From Azorhizobium sp943371865 (GTDB lineage Bacteria; Pseudomonadota; Alphaproteobacteria; Rhizobiales; Xanthobacteraceae), in the NCBI RefSeq assembly GCF_943371865.1, contig NZ_CALRWL010000006.1:62001-126000 (forward strand): DNA of 64,000 nucleotides, in the 5' to 3' direction. Shown here piece by piece: positions 8,015 through 16,519 of the stretch. Both the position numbers and the translations under genes were made by a program. The notes below the pieces were generated by a model. It was not told the DNA's origin, made no database searches, and worked only from the letters and a program-made list of their open reading frames with translations. How positions within the stretch are numbered: the stretch's first letter is position 1; each line of letters begins with the position of its first letter.

Positions 8015-9370
8015 ATGTTCGCGCGGCCCGGCTCTGCCTCTTTCGATACGCCCTTGCGCATCGCCGTGATCGGCAGCGGGATCGCGGGCCTGTCCGCCGC
8101 CTGGCTGCTGTCGCAGCGCCATGAGGTGAGCGTGTTCGAGGCCGATGATCGCGTGGGCGGCCACAGCCATACGGTGGATGCGGGCGATACCCCGGTGGAC
8201 ACCGGCTTCATCGTCTATAACGAGGCCACCTATCCCAATCTGACCGCGCTGTTCGAGCATCTGGACGTGCCCACCAAGGCCTCCGACATGTCGCTGGGGG
8301 TATCGCTGGACAATGGACGGCTGGAATATTCCGGCGACAATCTCGCCAGCCTGTTCGCCCAGCCGCGCAATCTGCTGCGGCCGCGCTTCTGGTCCATGCT
8401 GCGCGATCTGTTGCGCTTCTATCGCGAAGCCCCCGCGCATGCGCCGCACCTGGGCGCGCTGTCGCTGGAAGACTATCTGCGCCGCAACGGCTATGGCTCA
8501 GCCTTTCGCGACGACCATCTCTATCCCATGGCGGCGGCGATCTGGTCCACGCCCGCGGCCGAGATCGGCGCCTATCCCGCCGCCTCCTTCATCCGCTTCT
8601 GCGTCAACCACGGCCTGTTGCAGGTAAAGGACCGCCCGGCGTGGCGCACGGTGGATGGCGCCAGCCGCGCCTATGTGCAGCGCCTCACCCGCCCGTTCGC
8701 CGACCGCATCGCGCTCAAGCGCGGCGTGCGGGCGCTGCGGCGGCTCGGCGCCGGAGTGGAGGTGATCGACACCGACGGCGTCAGCGCCCATTTCGACCAT
8801 GTGGTGATCGGCGCCCATGCGGATCAGGCTCTGGCCATGCTCACCGATCCCAGCCCGGCGGAGCGCAGCGTGCTGGGTGCCTTCGGCTATAGCCGCAACG
8901 AGGCGGTGCTGCATAGCGACACCCGCCTGATGCCCAAGCGGCGGCGGGTGTGGTCCAGCTGGAACTACACGTCGGTGCGAGAGGGCGGAACCAACCATCT
9001 CTCGGTGACGTACTGGATGAACAAGCTGCAAGGCATTCCCGAGCATACCCCGCTGTTCGTCACCCTCAATCCCGTGCGCGCGCCAGATCCGGCCAAGGTG
9101 ATCCGCACCGACAGCTATCTGCATCCCATGTTCAACAGCGCAGCGCTGGCGGCGCAGCGGCAGCTGTGGTCGTTGCAGGGGGTGCGCAACACCTGGTTCT
9201 GCGGCGCCTATTTCGGCGCCGGCTTCCATGAGGACGGCCTCCAGGCCGGGCTGGCGGTGGCCGAGGCCCTGGGCGGCGTGCGCCGGCCCTGGACCGTGCC
9301 GGACGAATCCGGCCGCATCGTCCTCGGGCCTCGCCCCGGCATGGCGCAGCCGTTGGACCTGGCCTCGTGA
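8015..9370 (+). CDS. FAD-dependent amine oxidase-like protein (COG2907 type)
   Basis: A 451-residue flavoprotein of the COG2907 family. The Rossmann motif GSGIAGLSAAW sits at residues 20-30 and is followed by FEADDRVGGHSHTVD. Next comes TGFIVYNEATYPNLTALF, characteristic of this family. The C-terminal FAD contact is CGAYFGAGFHEDGLQAGL. The ATG at 8015 is preferred because it directly precedes the Rossmann fold and has an AGAGG site; upstream in-frame sequence covers the promoter. It probably oxidises a lipid or isoprenoid substrate, and next to CFA synthase it is thought to act in membrane lipid modification. It is the first gene of an operon, and its stop overlaps the DUF1365 start. Confidence 0.9.
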   Translation: MFARPGSASFDTPLRIAVIGSGIAGLSAAWLLSQRHEVSVFEADDRVGGHSHTVDAGDTPVDTGFIVYNEATYPNLTALFEHLDVPTKASDMSLGVSLDNGRLEYSGDNLASLFAQPRNLLRPRFWSMLRDLLRFYREAPAHAPHLGALSLEDYLRRNGYGSAFRDDHLYPMAAAIWSTPAAEIGAYPAASFIRFCVNHGLLQVKDRPAWRTVDGASRAYVQRLTRPFADRIALKRGVRALRRLGAGVEVIDTDGVSAHFDHVVIGAHADQALAMLTDPSPAERSVLGAFGYSRNEAVLHSDTRLMPKRRRVWSSWNYTSVREGGTNHLSVTYWMNKLQGIPEHTPLFVTLNPVRAPDPAKVIRTDSYLHPMFNSAALAAQRQLWSLQGVRNTWFCGAYFGAGFHEDGLQAGLAVAEALGGVRRPWTVPDESGRIVLGPRPGMAQPLDLAS

Positions 9371-10149
9371 GCGCGCGCGCCTCCGCCCTTTATCCGGGCC
9401 TTGTGACCCATCACCGGGTCAAGCCGCGGGTACATCGGCTGAGCTATTCCGTGTTCTCGCTGCTGCTGGACCTGGACGAGATCGACGGTTTGTCGCGTAC
9501 GCTGAAGCTGTTCTCCCGCAACCGCTTCAACGCCTTCAGCTTCCGCGATACCGACTATGGCGACGGCAGCGGCGCGCCGCTGAAGGCGCAGGTGGAAGCC
9601 CATCTGCGCGCCGCGGGCTTGGCCACGGACGGCGGCCCGATCCGGCTCATGACCATGCCGCGGATCCTGGGCTATGCGTTCAATCCGCTGAACGTGTTCT
9701 TCTGCTATCGCGCCGACGGCACCTTGCAGGCGATCCTCTATGAGGTGAACAACACCTTCGGCGAGCGCCACAGCTATCTCATTCCGGTGGAAGACCCCAC
9801 CGTCTCGCCCATCCGCCAGGAAACCCGCAAGCGATTCTTCGTCTCGCCCTTCCTGGACATGGGCCTGACCTATGCCTTCAAGGTCATCCCTCCGGCGGAA
9901 CGCATGGGCGTGCACATCGCCGCCCGCGACAGCGAGGGGCCGGTGATCACCGCCACCCTCACCGGCTCCCGCACCGACCTCACCGATCGCGCGCTGGCGA
10001 AAGCATTTGTTACTTTTCCACTGCTTACACTCAAGGTCATTGTCGGCATTCATTGGGAGGCAATACAAATATTCCTGAAGGGGATTCGGCTGCAGGATCG
10101 TCCTCCGCCGCCGGACCTGCCGGTGACCGTTTCCCGCCCTGACGCATAA
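9367..10149 (+). CDS. DUF1365 family protein
   Basis: A 260-residue DUF1365 protein. Family motifs are visible: YPGLVTHHRVKPRVHRLSYSVFSLLLDLDE near the start, MPRILGYAFNPLNVFFCY around residue 100, EVNNTFGERHSYL, and an HWEAIQIFLKG segment at the C terminus. DUF1365 genes nearly always sit between a COG2907 flavoprotein and a CFA synthase, as here. In Rhodobacter-type organisms the set belongs to the RpoE singlet-oxygen regulon. The biochemical role is not settled; a function in furan or cyclopropane fatty-acid formation is plausible. The GTG start overlaps the upstream TGA (GTGA). Codons near 10005-10070 are richer in A/T than the rest. Confidence 0.9.
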   Translation: MSARASALYPGLVTHHRVKPRVHRLSYSVFSLLLDLDEIDGLSRTLKLFSRNRFNAFSFRDTDYGDGSGAPLKAQVEAHLRAAGLATDGGPIRLMTMPRILGYAFNPLNVFFCYRADGTLQAILYEVNNTFGERHSYLIPVEDPTVSPIRQETRKRFFVSPFLDMGLTYAFKVIPPAERMGVHIAARDSEGPVITATLTGSRTDLTDRALAKAFVTFPLLTLKVIVGIHWEAIQIFLKGIRLQDRPPPPDLPVTVSRPDA

Positions 10150-10162
10150 GGATTTTCGCCGT

Positions 10163-11392
10163 ATGTCCATCCACAGCGACAGTCGCAGCGAAGCGGCCAC
10201 CGCCGCGCCGCGACCCGACGCCCGTGGCCTCGGCCCATTCGTGCTGAAGCGTTTGCTTTCCTGCCTCGACGCCGGCGCGCTCACCGTGGTGATGCCGTCC
10301 GGAACCCGCTTCGAGCATCGCGCCGCCAAGCCCGGCCCGCAGGCCACCCTGGTGCTGCACGACTGGCGCGCCTTCCGCCGCTTTGCCGCCCGCGGCGAGG
10401 TGGGCTTTGCGGAAGCCTATATGGCCGGGGAATGGACCACGCCGGACCTCACCGCGCTCATCGAATTGGCCGCCACCAATGTGGCGAAGCTGGAGGATGC
10501 CTTGGCCGGCGTGCTGCCGGTGCGCATTTTCCGTCGCCTGAAACACCTGCTGCGGTCCAACACCAAGGTGGGCAGCCGCCGCAACATCGCCTTCCATTAC
10601 GATTTGGGCAACGATTTCTATCGCCCTTGGCTCGACCCCAGCATGACCTATTCCAGCGCGCTCTATCAAAGCCCCAACGCCACGCTGGAGGCGGCGCAGG
10701 AGGCCAAGCTGCACCGCATCGTCGATCTGCTGGACCTGGGGTCCGGCGACAAGCGGGTGCTGGAGATCGGCTGCGGCTGGGGGGCGCTGGCGGCGCGCAT
10801 CGCCCGCACGGGCGCCCATGTCACCGGCCTGACCTTGTCCACGGAGCAACTGGGCCGCGCCAATGCTTTGATGGTGGAACAGGGCGTCCACGAACAGGTG
10901 GACCTGCGGCTCCAGGATTATCGCGACGTGACCGGCACGTTCGACCGCATCGTCTCCATCGAGATGCTGGAGGCGGTGGGCGAGCAATATTGGCCGATCT
11001 ATTTCCAGACCCTGAAGGATCGCCTCGCCCCCGGCGGCATCGCCGTGCTCCAGGTGATCACCATCGATGAGCCGCGGTTCGAGGGCTATCGCCGCAGCCC
11101 CGACTTCATCCAGCATTATGTCTTTCCCGGCGGCATGCTGCCCACCAAGACCATCATGACCGAGCAGGCGGAGCGGGCCGGCCTTGAGCTGGTCTCGCGC
11201 GATTGCTTCGGCGCCAGCTATGCGCTGACCCTGGCGGAATGGCACCGCCGCTTCCAGGCCGCCTGGCCGCAGGTGGAAGCGCTGGGCTTCAACAGCAACT
11301 TCCGCCGCTTGTGGGAATATTACCTCTCCTATTGCGAGGCCGGTTTCCGCACCGGGGTCATCGACGTGGGGCTCTATGTCCTGAAGGCCTGA
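10163..11392 (+). CDS. cfa: Cyclopropane-fatty-acyl-phospholipid synthase family methyltransferase
   Basis: A 409-residue SAM-dependent enzyme that adds a methylene group across the double bond of unsaturated acyl chains in membrane phospholipids. The N-terminal lipid-binding region is followed by HYDLGNDFYRPWLDPSMTYSSA. The SAM site LEIGCGWGALAARIA is near residue 200, and IEMLEAVGEQYWPIYF comes later, all as in CFA synthases. The C-terminal half has the family pattern FPGGMLPT and SYALTLAEWHRRF. It is the third gene of the FAD-DUF1365-cfa operon, 13 bp after DUF1365. A terminator follows directly. Homologues in this context help make modified fatty acids during singlet-oxygen stress, so a variant product is possible. 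Confidence 0.93.
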   Translation: MSIHSDSRSEAATAAPRPDARGLGPFVLKRLLSCLDAGALTVVMPSGTRFEHRAAKPGPQATLVLHDWRAFRRFAARGEVGFAEAYMAGEWTTPDLTALIELAATNVAKLEDALAGVLPVRIFRRLKHLLRSNTKVGSRRNIAFHYDLGNDFYRPWLDPSMTYSSALYQSPNATLEAAQEAKLHRIVDLLDLGSGDKRVLEIGCGWGALAARIARTGAHVTGLTLSTEQLGRANALMVEQGVHEQVDLRLQDYRDVTGTFDRIVSIEMLEAVGEQYWPIYFQTLKDRLAPGGIAVLQVITIDEPRFEGYRRSPDFIQHYVFPGGMLPTKTIMTEQAERAGLELVSRDCFGASYALTLAEWHRRFQAAWPQVEALGFNSNFRRLWEYYLSYCEAGFRTGVIDVGLYVLKA

Positions 11393-11400
11393 CGCAAAAC

Positions 11401-11429
11401 GGGCGCGCCCCGCGGGACGCGCCCTTTTT
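11401..11429 (+). terminator. Rho-independent terminator after cfa
   Basis: The 7-bp stem GGGCGCG (11401-11407) and CGCGCCC (11418-11424) is followed by five T residues at 11425-11429. It lies 8 bases after the cfa stop and ends the stress operon before the convergent DUF2147 gene. Confidence 0.85.
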
Positions 11430-11452
11430 CATGCCAGGCGGGGTGGCGGTCC

Positions 11453-11836
11453 TCAGCGCACCCGCGTCCAGGTGGCGGTCTGGCAGATCATGCCTGCCAC
11501 CACGCACCCTTTGGTGGACATGGTGTCGGTTTCCACCTGCATGTTCATGGCATAGGTCAGCGCGCGCTTGCGATCGAACGCCTCGCCGCTCATGTGGGTG
11601 TCCGACTTCGGCTTCACCTTCATGACCAACACATCGCCCACATCCTCGCCCTTGCTGGTGTCCTTGACCCAGATATTGGTGGCGCAGAAATCCGACCCGC
11701 ACGGCTCCACGCGCACGCGGGCATTGCCGTCGCCCCGGTTCCACACGCCGGTGGGGTCAGGTCCGGCAATGGCACCGGAGATGGACAGGATCGAACCGGC
11801 GACCAGCACACCGGCCACAACAACAGATTTCATCAT
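11453..11836 (-). CDS. DUF2147 family secreted protein
   Basis: A 127-residue protein with an N-terminal signal peptide (MMKSVVVAGVLVAGSIL, likely cleaved after AIAG). The mature part begins PDPTGVWNRGDGNARVRVEPCGSDFCATNIWV, the typical opening of DUF2147, a small beta-barrel family of periplasmic proteins of unknown function. Four cysteines in the mature part could form disulfides. The start is one of two adjacent ATGs at 11836 and 11833. It is monocistronic and convergent with cfa across the terminator. Its upstream leader contains the short tandem repeat at 11861-11910. Confidence 0.82.
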   Translation of the reverse strand: MMKSVVVAGVLVAGSILSISGAIAGPDPTGVWNRGDGNARVRVEPCGSDFCATNIWVKDTSKGEDVGDVLVMKVKPKSDTHMSGEAFDRKRALTYAMNMQVETDTMSTKGCVVAGMICQTATWTRVR

Positions 11837-11860
11837 GATCGCCCTCGCTCGGCAGGGCGC

Positions 11861-11910
11861 GGATCCCAAGAGATACGGATCCCAAAGAGATACGGATCCC
11901 AAAGAGATCA
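11861..11910. repeat. Three-copy tandem repeat upstream of the DUF2147 gene
   Basis: Three units of about 17 bp, consensus GGATCCCAAAGAGATAC, lie head to tail at 11861-11876 (one A short), 11877-11893 and 11894-11910 (last bases CA). They sit 25 bp upstream of the DUF2147 start, inside its promoter or leader. The remaining bases to 12111 show no gene. Confidence 0.85.
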
Positions 11911-12111
11911 TGTCGCGCCGCAGGGTCCACAGGAGCGCCTCTCTACGGCAGAGCCTGAGGCGGCCTGACTTTCGTGTGTCGGAATGACAGACTTGAAAGT
12001 ACAACCTTGTTACGCCCGCGGCGTTCCATTGGATCATCTGGCGAAACCCAGCCGTTTGCCGCGAATTGCTTCACGCCCCACGGCACGACGCTTCACCTGT
12101 GCGTGAGGGCG

Positions 12112-13071
12112 CTACTCCAGGAACGTAAACCCCATGGTGCGGGCGTGATAATGCAGCCCGCCATCCTGCACGATCAGGAACAGCGCCCGGCTGTCGCCCC
12201 CATTGTGATGGGAATGCGGGGCGCCGGGCGGGGTCACCAAAGTGGCGAAGGGCGACCACGGGCAGCGCACCCCATCCACCATGGAATAGCTATTCTCGCC
12301 ATGCAGCACCAAGGTGATGGCGGCCGAATTGTGCCGGTGCGCCTTCTGGTGGCTGTGGGGCGGCAAGGTGTTCAGCGACAAGGTAAGGGTCGGCAGGATG
12401 TTGCGCGCCGCCTGCTGCCGGTCGGACGAAAAGATCAGCGCAATGCCCGACTGGCCCTCGGCGGGCGCGTGGTCATAGATGATGTCGATCTGCCGGGCGA
12501 TCTCGGCGGCGGGATAGTGCACCGCTTCCACGGGGCGGCGGCCCTCGCCGGGCGGCAAGTCGCCATCAAACGCCAGTTGCGGCTCGTTGGAGACGGTCCA
12601 CAGCACCGTCTGTGCGGCGCCGGCGGTCAGGGTTGCCGGGGCATCGGTGAGCAGGAACACATCCCCCGCCGCGAACGAGAGGGTATCAGCCCCCTGCACC
12701 GCCGTGCCGCCGCCGGAAATCACGTACCAGATCGACCCGGTGGCGATCATATCCACCGCCAGGGTCTCCCCCGGCGCGATCACCCCATAGCGGGCCAGCA
12801 TCAAGGGCGTGGTGGCCGGAAACGGGCAGCCCATGGGCACCGATTGGTCGCAGGCGAAAAAGCCGGTGGGGGCGCCGGCCGCCAGGGCTGCCGCCGGTTC
12901 GTCCACGAACACCCGGCCCGGGACCGGCGGCAATTTGATGTTGAAGGCATTGCCGGAATTGAAATAGCGCGCCCGCGCTTCCGCCGGTGTGGCCGGGGCC
13001 AGCGCTTCCTGGGCGGGCAGATCCGCCATATCGGGCTTGGCGGCGGGCATGCGGGGCGCGGGCGCGGTCAT
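12112..13071 (-). CDS. Bicupin protein, gentisate 1,2-dioxygenase-like
   Basis: A 319-residue protein with two cupin domains. The C-terminal cupin is the clearer one: HSHQKAHRHNSAAITLVLHGE supplies the His-x-His metal ligands and TPPGAPHSHHN the third His region, as in gentisate 1,2-dioxygenase and related bicupins. The N-terminal cupin (LARYGVIAPGETL, GSIWYVISGGG) looks metal-free. It may bind Fe(II) and cleave an aromatic ring or a C-C bond, but the true substrate is unknown. The ATG at 13071 gives a normal length. It lies 11 bp after the M20 amidase and is the last gene of the minus-strand catabolic operon. Confidence 0.8.
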   Translation of the reverse strand: MTAPAPRMPAAKPDMADLPAQEALAPATPAEARARYFNSGNAFNIKLPPVPGRVFVDEPAAALAAGAPTGFFACDQSVPMGCPFPATTPLMLARYGVIAPGETLAVDMIATGSIWYVISGGGTAVQGADTLSFAAGDVFLLTDAPATLTAGAAQTVLWTVSNEPQLAFDGDLPPGEGRRPVEAVHYPAAEIARQIDIIYDHAPAEGQSGIALIFSSDRQQAARNILPTLTLSLNTLPPHSHQKAHRHNSAAITLVLHGENSYSMVDGVRCPWSPFATLVTPPGAPHSHHNGGDSRALFLIVQDGGLHYHARTMGFTFLE

Positions 13072-13082
13072 GGCGGCTCCGA

Positions 13083-14372
13083 TCAGGATTGGAGGACGAG
13101 TGGCGTGACAGGGGACTCTTGCAGCAGGTCCAGCGCGGGCGTGGCCAACACCTCGGCCAGCACATCGCTCAGCACCTGCGCACCGGCCGCCACATGGGCC
13201 GGTTCCGCCCATTCGCTTTCCGCGTGGCTGATGCCGTCGCGGCAGGGAATGAAGATCATGGCGCTGGGCGCCAGCTTGGCCAGATGGCGCGCATCATGGC
13301 CCGCCGCCGACAAAATGGGCATGGCGGGAAAGCCGTGCCGGGCGGCTGAGGCGGTAATGCGATCCTGCAGCGCCGGGCTGAAGCCGTTGGACGGGGCATC
13401 CACCAACAGATCCGCAGTCACCGTGCAGGGCGCCGCCTGGGCCGCGCACACGGCGCGGACGCGATCCGCCAGCAGATCCAGTGCCGCATTCTCCGGATGG
13501 CGCAGATCGATACTGAAAGTCACCCGGCCCGGAATGACCGAAGGCGCATTGGGCTCCACCTTCACCCGGCCGATGGTGACTTTCACCACCTCATCATAGC
13601 CGCCCACCTGGGCATTCAGTTCCACGCCCATGCGGGCGAAGGCGGCCACCGCATCCTGGCGCTCGGCCATGGCCAGCGTGCCCGCATGGCCTTCCGCCCC
13701 CTGGACGGTGATCTGGAACGTCTTCTTGCCCTGGATGCCGGTGACCACGCCGATCACCTTGTCCTGCGCCTCCAGCAGCGGGCCCTGCTCGATATGCAGT
13801 TCCACATAGGCCGCCAGCGGAAAGCCCAAGGGGCGGCGCGGCAGATGGGCAAAGGCCGCGTGCAGACGGCCCAGATCTTCGCCCACGCTGATGCCGGCCA
13901 GATCGGTGCGGCTGCGGATCGCCTCCAGGGTGCGCTCGCCGGCGAAGGCCTCCGAACCCATCATCCCCGGCGCGAACCGGCTGCCTTCCTCATTGAGCCA
14001 GGCCACCACCACCAGATCGCGGGCGCGCGGCCGATCACTGGCCGCCAGGGTGACGGCCGCCTCCAAAGCGGTGAGCACGCCGGCCGCACCGTCGAACTTG
14101 CCGCCGGTGGGCTGGGTATCCAGATGGCTGCCCGCCAGCACCGGCGGCAGGGTGCGATCGGCGCCCGGCAAGGCGAGGAACAGATTGCCCACCGCATCGG
14201 TGGACGGCTCCAGGCCCGCTTGCGCCGCCCAGCCGATGACCCGGTGCCAGGACTCGATCTCGCCCAAGGTGAGCGCCTGGCGATCCACGCCGCCATGGGG
14301 CAGCGCGCCGATCTGCGCCAGGTCCATGAGCCGCGCCCACAGCCGGTCGCCGTCGATGAGAGGCAGGCTCAT
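13083..14372 (-). CDS. M20 family Zn hydrolase (N-carbamoyl-L-amino acid hydrolase type)
   Basis: A 429-residue amidohydrolase of the M20 hydantoinase/carbamoylase branch, predicted to release CO2 and ammonia from an N-carbamoyl amine or to act on a related amide. Metal ligands are visible in GSHLDTQPTGGKFDGAAG (His and bridging Asp), NEEGSRF (catalytic Glu), HIEQGP and the C-terminal AGHDARHLA and GISHAESEW. The dimerisation insert lies between about residues 215 and 330. The ATG at 14372 lies 2 bases after the upstream stop, so translation is coupled. With the alpha/beta hydrolase and aminotransferase it suggests stepwise breakdown of a nitrogenous compound. Confidence 0.88.
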   Translation of the reverse strand: MSLPLIDGDRLWARLMDLAQIGALPHGGVDRQALTLGEIESWHRVIGWAAQAGLEPSTDAVGNLFLALPGADRTLPPVLAGSHLDTQPTGGKFDGAAGVLTALEAAVTLAASDRPRARDLVVVAWLNEEGSRFAPGMMGSEAFAGERTLEAIRSRTDLAGISVGEDLGRLHAAFAHLPRRPLGFPLAAYVELHIEQGPLLEAQDKVIGVVTGIQGKKTFQITVQGAEGHAGTLAMAERQDAVAAFARMGVELNAQVGGYDEVVKVTIGRVKVEPNAPSVIPGRVTFSIDLRHPENAALDLLADRVRAVCAAQAAPCTVTADLLVDAPSNGFSPALQDRITASAARHGFPAMPILSAAGHDARHLAKLAPSAMIFIPCRDGISHAESEWAEPAHVAAGAQVLSDVLAEVLATPALDLLQESPVTPLVLQS

Positions 14373-14374
14373 GC

Positions 14375-15253
14375 TCAAGTGGTCCGCATGATCTGGCCGG
14401 GAATGGCGCGGGGATCGCGCGGCAGCCAGCGGCCGGCTTCCACCTGGGCGATGAACTCCGCTACCTGGGCATTGAAGGCGGCGGGTTCTTCCAGATTGAG
14501 GGTGTGGCCGGTCTTGGGGAACACGCAGAGGCCCGAGGCCGGGATGGTCTTCTTGAGGAAGATGCCCGGCTGGAGGCAATGGTCATCCTCATCACCCACC
14601 ATGATCAGGGTGGGCACCGTCATGGCTTTCAGGCCCTCTTCCAGATCCCAGAACGAGTGCCGGCGGGCCTGCACGCCGCGCATGGTCATGGCCGCGCCGA
14701 TGTCCGAATGGGTGGCGAGGCGATCGGCGAACTCCTGCCAGCCGCGCGGATCCTTGTTCTGGAACTGCACCCGGCTGGCGCCCAGCGCATAGATCTTGGC
14801 GAATTCCTTGGCGCCCTGGCGCTCGAAATTATCCGCCACCTCGCGGGAGACGCCCTTGAAATACTCTTCGAATTCCTTCTCGCAGCCATAGCCGGCCCCG
14901 GCGATGGTCAGCGAGAGCGCGCGCTCCGGCGTGCGCAGGCCGAAGTGCACGGTGGCGAAGCCGCCCATGGACAGGCCGACGATATGGGCCTTGGCGATGC
15001 CCAAGCCATCCAGCACCGCCACCGCATCATCCGCAGCCAGAGCCTGGGAATAGGACTCCATGTCGGCGGGGATGTCGGAAGGGGCATAGCCGCGCGCGGC
15101 ATAAGTGATGACCCGGTGGCGGCGGGCGAAGAACCGCATCTGCGGCTCCCAGCTCTGATGATTGCCGCCGAATTCATGCACGAACAGGATGGGCGTGCCC
15201 TCTCCTGCCTCTTCCACGTGCAGTTGGATGCCGTCCTTGGTGGTCACGAACAT
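14375..15253 (-). CDS. Alpha/beta-fold hydrolase of the catabolic operon
   Basis: A 292-residue classical alpha/beta hydrolase. Motifs are FVHEFGGNHQSW (oxyanion region, HE in place of HG), nucleophile elbow GLSMGG with Ser, GDEDDHCLQP containing the acid, and PKTGHTLNLEEP with the catalytic His. Enol-lactone hydrolases and C-C or amide hydrolases of ring-cleavage pathways look like this. ATG at 15253 is preferred over upstream in-frame codons because the latter overlap the aminotransferase stop and delete the intergenic site at 15270. It is probably the hydrolytic step after a ring opening; the substrate is unknown. Confidence 0.88.
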   Translation of the reverse strand: MFVTTKDGIQLHVEEAGEGTPILFVHEFGGNHQSWEPQMRFFARRHRVITYAARGYAPSDIPADMESYSQALAADDAVAVLDGLGIAKAHIVGLSMGGFATVHFGLRTPERALSLTIAGAGYGCEKEFEEYFKGVSREVADNFERQGAKEFAKIYALGASRVQFQNKDPRGWQEFADRLATHSDIGAAMTMRGVQARRHSFWDLEEGLKAMTVPTLIMVGDEDDHCLQPGIFLKKTIPASGLCVFPKTGHTLNLEEPAAFNAQVAEFIAQVEAGRWLPRDPRAIPGQIMRTT

Positions 15254-15269
15254 GGGGGCCTCGGATTTC

Positions 15270-15281
15270 GTGTATACAAAC
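15270..15281. promoter_or_regulatory. Candidate GntR/FCD operator (TATACA core) before the hydrolase
   Basis: The bases GTGTATACAAAC lie in the 31-bp gap upstream of the hydrolase start. The TATACA core is shared with sites at 17324, 18103 and 18308 in the same gene cluster, consistent with one regulator acting at several points. Confidence 0.4.
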
Positions 15282-15284
15282 GGA

Positions 15285-16418
15285 TCAGAATTGTGCACCG
15301 ACATCGTTCAGGGTGCGGGCCTCGGCCACCAGGGCCGGCAGGCGCTCGCAGAAGGTGTCGATCCAGGTCTCCGGCACCGAGGTGCTGACCTTGACGAACC
15401 GATCCCCGAACCGCTCGGTGTGGTAAGTGCCTTGGCGGATCATCATATTTTCCCGCCGGGCGGCTTCAACCAAAGCTTCCGGGCGGATGCCGGCGCCGAT
15501 GGTCTCCAGCACCAGGAAATTGCCGTGCGAGGGATAGATCGGCAGCGCCAAGCCATTGATTTCACTGACCACTTGATGGATCTTGGCCTTGTTGGCGCGG
15601 TCGATGCGGCGCACCTCCCCCATCCACTCGCCCTTCACCGCCAGCCCCGCCTGCGCCGCCCTTTGGGCAATGACGCTGGCGCCCAGCACGCTGGTGGCGG
15701 CCTCGGCACAGCGATCCAGAATCTCCGGACAGGCGACCAGAGCGCCGATGCGCAGGCCGGCCAGACCCAGCCATTTTGAGAAGGACAGGGAGACCACCGA
15801 GCCTTCCGGCGAGGCGTGCAGCGCGGGATAATGTCCATCCGCGAAATCGCGGTATGTACAATCGTGTACCAACACTGCGCCGACGTCGCGGGCGATGGCG
15901 GCGAAGGCCTCGATCTCGTCCTGCGTATAGCGGATGCCGAGCGGATTGTTGGGGTCCACCAGATAGATAACCGACGTGCGCTCATCCACGGCGGCTTTCA
16001 GCGCCGCAGGGGTGAGACGGTAATGGCACGCGGCGTCGTAAATGGGGATTTCAATGACCAACGCACCCGCCTGACGGGCAAACAGGCACGGCCACTTCCA
16101 CGTCGGGTCGGTGGTGACGAAGGTGGTGCCCGGCTTGCAATAAGCCCGGCACACCATGGCCAAAGCCGACACCCCGCCCTCGGTCACCAGCGCCTCCGCG
16201 CCGGGGGTTCCCAGGTCTTCGACGATCCCGGCCCTGAGCGCCTCGAACCCCAGCGGAGGCGCATAGGCGTTGAATTCCCCGCCCTCGATGGCCCCGATCA
16301 TCGCCGCCTTGACGGCGGGGTGGGAGGGGATGTGATTGGTGTTCTGCCCCAGCCACATCAGGCCGGGCGTGGTGGAAAGCGCATCGAAATAGCGATTGCG
16401 CTGGCGTGCGCTGGACAT
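15285..16418 (-). CDS. PLP-dependent class I/II aminotransferase
   Basis: A 377-residue fold-type I aminotransferase. The PLP lysine is in SFSKWLGLAGLRIG; DPNNPLG (Asn that contacts PLP) and HDCTYRDF (Asp and Tyr) come before it. It looks closest to histidinol-phosphate or aspartate aminotransferase-like enzymes and should transfer an amino group to a 2-oxo acid. ATG at 16418 is chosen over an in-frame TTG at 16430 because it has GGGGA six bases upstream. It stands between the SDR and the hydrolase in the catabolic operon, so it probably removes or conserves nitrogen from the substrate. A decarboxylase or lyase function cannot be excluded. Confidence 0.87.
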   Translation of the reverse strand: MSSARQRNRYFDALSTTPGLMWLGQNTNHIPSHPAVKAAMIGAIEGGEFNAYAPPLGFEALRAGIVEDLGTPGAEALVTEGGVSALAMVCRAYCKPGTTFVTTDPTWKWPCLFARQAGALVIEIPIYDAACHYRLTPAALKAAVDERTSVIYLVDPNNPLGIRYTQDEIEAFAAIARDVGAVLVHDCTYRDFADGHYPALHASPEGSVVSLSFSKWLGLAGLRIGALVACPEILDRCAEAATSVLGASVIAQRAAQAGLAVKGEWMGEVRRIDRANKAKIHQVVSEINGLALPIYPSHGNFLVLETIGAGIRPEALVEAARRENMMIRQGTYHTERFGDRFVKVSTSVPETWIDTFCERLPALVAEARTLNDVGAQF

Positions 16419-16519
16419 GGTATTCCCCAAGACAAACGCCCGACCGCATGGGAGGGCCGGATCAAGGACAACGACGCCCCGCCGCCCGTGGCGGCCGAGG
16501 CGCGGGCTGGACGTCAGGC

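Noticed and set aside
11861..11910. A minimal CRISPR-like array
   Set aside because: The 17-bp units are directly adjacent with no spacers, and no cas genes are present.
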